The position numbers were made by a program, and so were the translations under genes. The notes below the pieces were generated by a model. The model did not search any database. It was not told the origin of the DNA and saw nothing but the letters and a program-made list of their open reading frames with translations. From Nymphaea colorata (taxonomy: Eukaryota; Streptophyta; Magnoliopsida; Nymphaeales; Nymphaeaceae), in NCBI RefSeq assembly GCF_008831285.2, contig NC_045151.1, positions 9,972,571 through 10,036,570 on the forward strand: DNA of 64,000 nt, given 5' to 3'. Shown piece after piece: positions 57,845-64,000 of this stretch; position 1 is the stretch's first letter; each line of letters begins with the position of its first letter.

Positions 57845-58016
57845 CAGGGGCGGAGCCAAAATTTTTTTATGAAGTTGGCCAAATTAAAGTTTCTAAATTT
57901 TGACTAGGGCCGAAATATCATTTTTCAAAATTTTTACATAGAACAAGGGTTTTTTTTTTTTTTTTTTTTTAAATTGAGGAGGGGCTAGGGGGCCTACCTT
58001 CGCTCTGCCGCTGAGG
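57845..58016 (+). repeat. GGGGCGGA-type MITE-like repeat, copy 3
   Basis: Starts CAGGGGCGGAGCCAAAATTT and ends CTTCGCTCTGCCGCTG. The end read in reverse (CAGCGGCAGAGCGAAGG) mirrors the start. The inside shares GAAATATCATTTTTCAAAAT with copy 2 and has a 24-T run. Confidence 0.65.
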
Positions 58017-58335
58017 GCAACAATTGGACACATGACGTCATGGGAAACACATGGAAGGGACCCATGTTCGAGGCTAGGATAAACATATATACATATGAGG
58101 CCATCAGGTAGGCACTTCAAAGAAAAAAAAAAAAAGATCAGGATCCAAAATGCATACCTATGGCAAGAAGGAAGGAGCAGGGGCATGATCTTTCCTTGGC
58201 ATTCTCGTCTAGTTGTGACCCAATGTCACCGAATAAGAGGTAGAGTCATGGCAAACACGAGAGTCATGAGCAACGAAGTCTGGCACTGAAGAGGGCTATG
58301 GCCTACCTAGCCATCGCTGGCCCAGATTAACCTCT

Positions 58336-58697
58336 CCCCCCTTAAATAGGCCATCTCCAAGATTGTGAAACTCGAAATCTGTCAAAGATGTCAGCATTGT
58401 CTTCCCAAGTTTGGCCTACTTTTTCATCACTTGATTGACCAAAATCTGGTGAATTAGACAACCTTCTCTTTGGACCCTTGTTACTCTCATCATTTGACTT
58501 GATAAGAGAGATTGTTCATCACATGGAGCCTCCGCCTTTTCTTATGAAGTTCAACCAAAGAAATGCTTAAGTCTCGAGACATGAAGTACATTATGGACTT
58601 AGATAGATGTAGGCATATCAATCCTATAGGACATCTTTCATATAACTCCAATGATTCTGCAAGGACCAGGCGAGTGCTGCAGCAGTTTAGAGTAAGC
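58336..58697 (-). pseudogene. Ty3/gypsy integrase C-terminus and chromodomain relic
   Basis: On the minus strand, with stops and shifts, one reads 'LQHSPGPCRIIGVI', 'KMSYRIDMPTSI', 'VHNVLHVSRLKHFFG' (integrase C-terminal end), then 'MMRVTRVQREG' and a chromodomain-like end ('GQTWEDNADIFDRF' in another frame). A purine tract AAGGGGGGAGAGG (58331-58345 on the plus strand as CCTCTCCCCCCTT) follows, so the 3' end of a gypsy element lies here. Upstream domains were not found. Confidence 0.65.
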
Positions 58698-59799
58698 TTG
58701 TCGAACAAGGGTTCTGATACGTGCCTGTCTAGGAGCCCATCGAGACAGGACGCAGGCGATGCCGTGAGACGCAGGGCCACGCCGGCCAAGCGCCGAGGGA
58801 ATGGGGAAACTCGCTCTCTGCCACCTCGGGGATAAGCTAGGACAGCGGATGAGGGTGTCGTCCAGGAGACTACTACTGCCGTTGAGCCAGACGTGGGTGA
58901 AGGTGGCAGCAGGGTGCCGTCCAGGACAGGCCAGACCAGCGCCGAGGGCCGCCGACGATGGCCACCTAGTGCCGAAGATAGTGCCGATAGACGCGGGACA
59001 GCTAGCGTCTTCGGGGCTACGACCAGGGCAGACACCGTCGAGCAGGGAAAGAGCCGACGACCGACCCGCGATTAGAATTTTATATGGCTAACTCTTCGTG
59101 TGACAGGGACGAAGACGCACCCGGACCTAGCGGGACCAAGGAGCTAGTTGGCACACGGAGCGATGGACGGATGCTGAAGGAGGACGGCTTGGACTCGGCC
59201 ACGCTCGTGATGAAGACCACCCTTCCTGAGTCAGGGTGAAGTGGGTTCACACCCAGCTCGAGCGTCTCGACTGACCCCGCCCTTGGAACGGGTGTAGATG
59301 GACTTGGGTGACCCTGCGAAACGGTTTCCCTTTCATGTTGTACATAATTTTACTTAAGTCTTTTATTATTGTAACTTATTGGACTGCGACTCGGTTCGGC
59401 CAGATGGAACCGGTTCCGCTGAGCAAACCGGCTCACTCATGCGTTAAAGACGCTTGAACCTCACTGTACATATATACTGTTTATTACGAAGGATTGGATT
59501 TCTCTCTCCTCTCTCGTGATTTTCTCTCTCCTCACGCCCGAGGGTTCACGCTCGCCATGGCGAGGGTTGTCTCCCCCGCGTCCCTGCCTCCTGACGCTTC
59601 CTCACCTTCAACCCTTGCTTCTTCTGTCTTTCCCGTGCGTCCCTTACCTCTGACGCTTTCTTCTGCTCTCCCCCGTGAGGTCCAAGCAAACCCCTCGCCA
59701 TCCACCGCAGCTGAACTCTGCTGCTTCACCGAAGCCTTAGCCGCTGTTCATGCCGCGCCCAATCACCTCTGTTCTTCCCTTCACCGCACCAAATTTGGA

Positions 59800-60860
59800 A
59801 GACCCTTCAGCGAACGGGCTTCACAGTTGGCATCTCCACTCCAGGGCGACGCCACGGTTCACCTCTGAGCAAGATCCGACTGCCCACTTCTGCCAACGAA
59901 CCCCCGACGGAATCAGAAGCTCGCAGGCAGCTCTACCCTTCCTGCCCGTAGATGGTTCCTAGCTGAGCCTAGGAACATCGCCGTTGGCTTCTGCACCTCT
60001 GAGCGACGCGGTGGATCCTTCCTGAGGAAGTTCTGTCCATCCACAGCTTCAGAGGACCCACCCGACGAAATCCTAAGCCCGCTGGCTGCTGTCCGCCCCT
60101 GTTCGTGCCTCCTCCACCTGACCAGCCTGATGCACTTCCAGCTTCACCAGGAGAACTCGCCGTTGGTCTCTCCACCCCTGGGCGACGCCATGGTTCATCT
60201 CTGAGCAGAATCCGACTGTCCCTAGCTGGCAAAGAACCCCCGACGGCATCAGGAGCTCGCTGGTTGCTGTCCACCCCTGTTCGTGCCTCCTCCACCCGAC
60301 CAGCCTGCAGAACGATCCCAGCTTCACCAAGGGAACTCGCCGTTGGTCTCTCCACCCTTGGGCGACGCCATGGTTCACCTCTGAGCTGGATCCGACTGCC
60401 CACAGCTGCCAACGAACCCCCGATGGAATCAGAAGCTCGCTGGCTGCTGTCCGCCCCTATTCGTGCCTCCTCCACCCGACCAGCATGCTGATGCACTCCC
60501 AGCTTCACCAAGGGAACTCGCCGTTGGTCTCTCCACCTCTGGGCGACGTCGTGGATCACTCCTGAGGAAGATCCGTCCTTCCACAGCTACAGAGGACCCA
60601 CCCGACGGAATCCTGAGATCACTGGCGGATGTCCGCCCCTGTCCGCGCCCCCTTCACCCGAACATCCTGCAGAAGCGATCCCAGCTCAACTCCAGGAACT
60701 TTCCGTTGGTCTCTCCACCCCTGTCCGCGCCCCCTTCACCCGAACATCCTAAAGAAGCGATCCCAGCTCAACTCCAGGAACTTTCCGTTGGTCTCTCCAC
60801 CCCTGGGCGATGCCAGGGTTCATCTCTGAGCAGGACCCGACTGCCCACAACTGCCAAAGA
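59800..60860. repeat. Tandem array of about 180 bp, five to six copies
   Basis: The phrase GAACTCGCCGTTGGTCTCTCC or a near copy recurs at about 59972, 60152, 60332, 60512, 60695 and 60777, so the step is 180-183 bp with a last short unit of about 82 bp. Each unit also carries GGGCGACGCCATGGTTCA and CCGACTGCCCAC words. Because 180 is divisible by three it leaves long frames on both strands (for example 59969-60559 minus), which I regard as by-products. Confidence 0.85.
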
Positions 60861-61729
60861 ACCTCCTGCCGGAATTCTGAGCTTCCTGGCAGCGTTCCCA
60901 ATGATTTCCGCCTGAGCAGCAGCCAGTTCCACTGTTTACGACAACAATTTGGGGAAAACTCCCAAATCGGGTGAACGATCAACCCCTTCCCTATTTCCAT
61001 GGTTGATTGCTATCCATTTCTTGCCGCGAATCGTTGGTATGTGTTGCTTGGTTGAACCGAGAGGAAGAGAACCCTCGGTTGTGTCTGCCATGAGCTCTGT
61101 CCTCTGTAGCAGTCCCGTCCCCAGTCCTGTTAACGACTTGGCCATGGGGTGGTTAGTTGCCCCCCAAACTCTGGGCATCCCATCGTAATTACCTTGGCCA
61201 GCTTCCCGCCAAGTGTCCGCCTCATCCGCCACGGGAGTGAACCTCTGTGAATTTTTGAAGGTCGCTGCCCTGATCTGCCTGTTTTTCCCCTGATTCGGGT
61301 AACAGTCCAGCCACTTGCAGAAGCAACGACTGGACCTTAGGGTGGGCTTTTGCCCCCCATCTTTTGGGTGTCCCTAGATAATTATCACAGACATCTGCAC
61401 ACCAAATTTCAGCTCAATCCGAGCTTCGAGCGAATTTTGGTGAATTTCACAAGAATGAGCTCCCCTGTCCTGCGCCTGAGACGAATCTAAAGCCTGTCGC
61501 CTGCCTGTGACAGTCGGGGGGCTTCTCCAGGGGTTAGAATCCGATCGCTGGGGTCTTTCCAGCTCCACGTTGGCCCATCCTCGGGTAACTATCCGGCACA
61601 GCTGCTGTCCAAAATTCGGCCCAAAAGGACACCTCTATGAATTTTTGTGATTTTCGGAAGTGGCTAGATCCCTGTCCCCGCCCGTGAACCTGCATACGCC
61701 AGTCTCGACTGTCAGAAGCTGGAGCACTT

Positions 61730-62050
61730 GCTGCTTTGCAGCGCGCTTGCGCCGGCGTTCAACGGCGCTTGCCTCACCCCACTGCCGTCTGCTCCTGGGG
61801 TTTATAATCACACACGATGACGCTTCTCTACTCCTTGAGACTATTCTTGCTTGTTTGATTACGCATTGACTGCTTGGTTTTCTATTGTGAGGGCTGCTCC
61901 ATGAGCCGCTAGGTACCAGCAGTGAGGAGCTAGGAGCAAAGGCTGCTTGGCAGCGCGCGTGCACCGGCGTTAATCGGTGCCAGTCTCACCCCGTACGTTC
62001 GCTCCTGGGGTCCCCATTGTCGTTTGGTGAAGCTCCTCTACACTCGCCCC
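61730..62050. repeat. About 210-bp diverged direct repeat
   Basis: GCAGCGCGCTTGCGCCGGCG at about 61738 recurs as GCAGCGCGCGTGCACCGGCG at about 61952, each followed by TCACCCC, CGCTCCTGGGG or GCTCCTGGGG and CTCTAC words. Confidence 0.7.
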
Positions 62051-62587
62051 CTTTATTCCTATAAATTGCGTTCTTGGTAATTGCCCTGCTCCTTGTGTTT
62101 GAGGCTGGAACTCGCTTGACTTACCATCCGTCGCTGGATACCGAGGGCCTCGGTCTTCTGCCCTTGGTCGTGCCGCTGGGCTAGCCCCAGCGAGGTTTGC
62201 CTCACTTTCCCCCTATAGAACGGGGTGGGTTTACTCGCTTTCAGCCTTAACTGTGGACCAACCTATGGGATGGGGAATGGTTTGTCCGAATAGGCATGAA
62301 TGAATGGTTTGTTGAGTGAGGCTGAGGGCATTCTTGTACGCAACGGTTGTAAGGACTTGAACCCATTTGTGTAGTAGGTTCAGACCTAGAGTAGGTGGGA
62401 AAGCCCTCCTTGTACCCATACCCTTGGGCATTCACTGGATTTGTCCCCAATGGAGTAGAAACTGAATTGTAATCTTGGTATCTCCGACACCGAAAGCATT
62501 CCAGAAGAGATCTTAGGAGGTCAGGACGGCAGCGCAGTCTTGGTTTTCTGGGCAGCTACAGTGCCCGCAGCTTGCGTCCTACCAGTA

Positions 62588-62600
62588 GGTATCATAGCAG
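62588..62600 (+). other. Primer-binding site of the right-edge gypsy element
   Basis: GGTATCATAGCAG matches GGTATCAGAGC with one mismatch. It lies 60 bp before the gag start. Confidence 0.6.
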
Positions 62601-62660
62601 ACTTCAGGATTCAGTTTTCGGTATTCTTTTCAGAGGATTACTCAGTTGTGTTTAGCAGCT

Positions 62661-64000
62661 ATGGCACCACGAAAAGATAAACAGGTAGCTACAGATATCG
62701 AGTCACAGATGAGGGGGTAGTTGTTGTAACAGGGGAGGAAGTCACGCCTGTTACTCTCAAATCCCTCATGGATATGATGAGTCAGTTGCGAGATGACAAG
62801 CACAGAATTGTAGAGCGCTTGAGAATCCTTTTGGCGCCCCACCCTTGCAGCAGGCCTTAGCTAGCCAAGATGTACCGACCACCTCTTATGCGCAGCAAGG
62901 TGGAGTGACTGAATCTGCTATGCACAGGATGCTCAATCAGATGCAGCAGACGACCATACAGTCGGTCAGATCGACAGATGGGAAAGGGTTACTCTCCACG
63001 CCGACTAGAGAAGGCTGTAGTGTACTTGCGGGAAGGTTCCTCAGTGCTTCTATGCCCAGGCCACCTTTCAGCCAGCCAACCATGGACTTCGAGGTTCCCA
63101 GCGCTTCCTATACACAGCCACGAGGCATTTCTGAGTCTTCTATACATCAGGTGTTTTTGAAACGCAGCAGGTTAATGTGCCACCTATTCAAGCACCACAT
63201 GGGGAGGAATTACTTCCTAAGCCACCTAAGGAGGCCGACTATGTCAGTATAGATCAACCTTCTCAAATGAGCTACGCTGAAATGGAATGCGATGAGGTTG
63301 ATGAACCCTATCCACCTCCTAATGGCCGAAGATTTCAGCAAGGAGGGGAGCTGCAGCCACGAGTTCCTCTAAGGGTAAATGACCAGGTGCCTACGTTGGA
63401 AATTGAATGCCCTATGTTTAAAGGCACATACCTGCGTGACTGGAATTTTAAAGTTGAGAGGTACTCTTTGTGCTTAGGGGTACCACCAGAGCCCCAAGTC
63501 ACCTATGCCATGCTTTGTTTTGAAAATCCTAAGTATAATTACGTGAATCAGAGTGGCGCAGTGGAAGCGTGGAGGAAGCGGACAGCTATAAGGGCAGATG
63601 CGGGATAGCTCTTCCATCTCGTTCCTCCTATCATTGTTAGAAGAGCAGCCAGAGGCTAGAGCTAAGCCACGTAAGAGGCAAGTTTATGATCGTGGAAAAC
63701 CCTCCCACACAAGTACATGGCTCGACGAGCTCCACAGACCGCGAGAGACATTGTTAGCCTCATTGGCAAGGGACTATGGACCTCACCCCAGTCGAGCTTG
63801 TTGGGTGCGTGAGTTAAGGAGCGAGACAGTCCATACCGTCCATATTGTGGAAGGGAAAGAGAGACGTTTTCCGGGGACCTCAAGTGGAGAGGTTGAGGAG
63901 AACTTGGTGATGCAAGGAGAACTTCCTGAGCAAGTTGAGCACATTCCAGATCAGCTGCCTCGACCATACAAAATACTTTGGCACAGTTATGTGCAACGAC
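62661..64000 (+). pseudogene. Ty3/gypsy gag, broken, running off the window
   Basis: The frame opens at 62661 with MAPRKDKQVATDIESQMRG and a stop. Other frames continue with 'VTLKSLMDMMSQLRDDKHRI', a long Q/P-rich part (62845-63252) and 'VPTLEIECPMFKGTYLRDWN' with 'FKVERYSLCLGVPPEPQ' (63390-63500), the start of the retrotransposon gag domain (F-x-G then W and E-x-Y/F, usual in gypsy gag). At least three shifts or stops are present. The part after 63600 ('GKPSHTSTWLDELHRP') was not recognised. Pol would lie beyond 64000. Confidence 0.65.

Larger units (their letters stand above)
59090..62584 (+). repeat. LTR and/or leader of a gypsy element at the right edge
   Basis: GC-rich, non-coding sequence lying before a primer-binding site (62588) and a gag start (62661). 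TGTACATATATACTG at 59465-59479 is a TATA-like site followed by CT-rich leader. The right boundary (near CCTACCA, 62584) is supported by the primer-binding site. The left boundary is not known, and no second LTR is in the window. CCAAATTTCAGCTCAATCCG-type words near 61400 are familiar from long gypsy LTRs. Confidence 0.5.

Noticed and set aside
59969-60559. 196-codon minus-strand frame with internal repeats
   Set aside because: By-product of a tandem unit whose length is a multiple of three, and not supported by any domain or start context.
59800-60860. Evenly spaced repeats as a possible CRISPR array
   Set aside because: Units are adjoining and about 180 bp long without unique spacers, in plant DNA.

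Overview
The window is nuclear DNA from a flowering plant. The reasons are spliced genes with GT-AG introns, plant-type protein families, Ty1/copia and Ty3/gypsy retrotransposons primed by the initiator-Met tRNA, Tourist-like MITEs and long AT-rich spacers. The species cannot be told from the sequence. There is no bacterial, CRISPR or phage-like system here.

Only two host genes are convincing. The first, on the minus strand, is the 5' part of an R3H-domain DExH-box RNA helicase of the NIH/HVT1 (DExH2/DExH6) type. I joined five exons by hand: 25034-25160, 12436-12526, 7285-7591, 7030-7104 and 6742-6786. All junctions are GT-AG and keep the frame, giving 215 codons that run from the first Met through the R3H domain to the Walker A motif. 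The exons cover 18.4 kb because the introns are full of transposons. Intron 1 (12.5 kb) holds a copia element with both LTRs and a target-site duplication, plus a 3.07-kb solo LTR with its own duplication. Intron 2 (4.8 kb) holds a decayed copia. The rest of the helicase was not found in the 6.7 kb remaining to the window edge, which is filled with copia fragments.

The second gene, on the plus strand (48949-53204), is a three-exon RBR-type E3 ubiquitin ligase of 530 aa with an N-terminal RNase H-like (RVT_3) domain. It looks intact and has a short upstream ORF.

Layout: 1-6.7 kb, copia patchwork, including an in-frame gag-RNase H fusion. 6.7-25.2 kb, helicase exons and TE-filled introns. 25.2-48.4 kb, gene-poor: a Tourist-like MITE, a chromodomain gypsy relic, a region with GGATCT-rich inverted arms, several two-copy tandem duplications, a second solo LTR, and a copia relic split by a Tourist/PIF-like insertion. 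48.5-53.2 kb, the RBR gene. 53.2-58.3 kb, spacer with MITE-like repeats. 58.3-64 kb, a minus-strand gypsy relic and then the 5' end of a plus-strand gypsy element whose leader carries a ~180-bp tandem array and whose decayed gag runs off the window.

The most unusual features are the TE-stretched helicase gene, the gag-less copia with GC-rich tandem duplications, the shared GGCGGTGAC minisatellite in two unrelated elements, the inverted GGATCT arms, and a dispersed repeat ending in GTGACATAG seen only in the first 25 kb.
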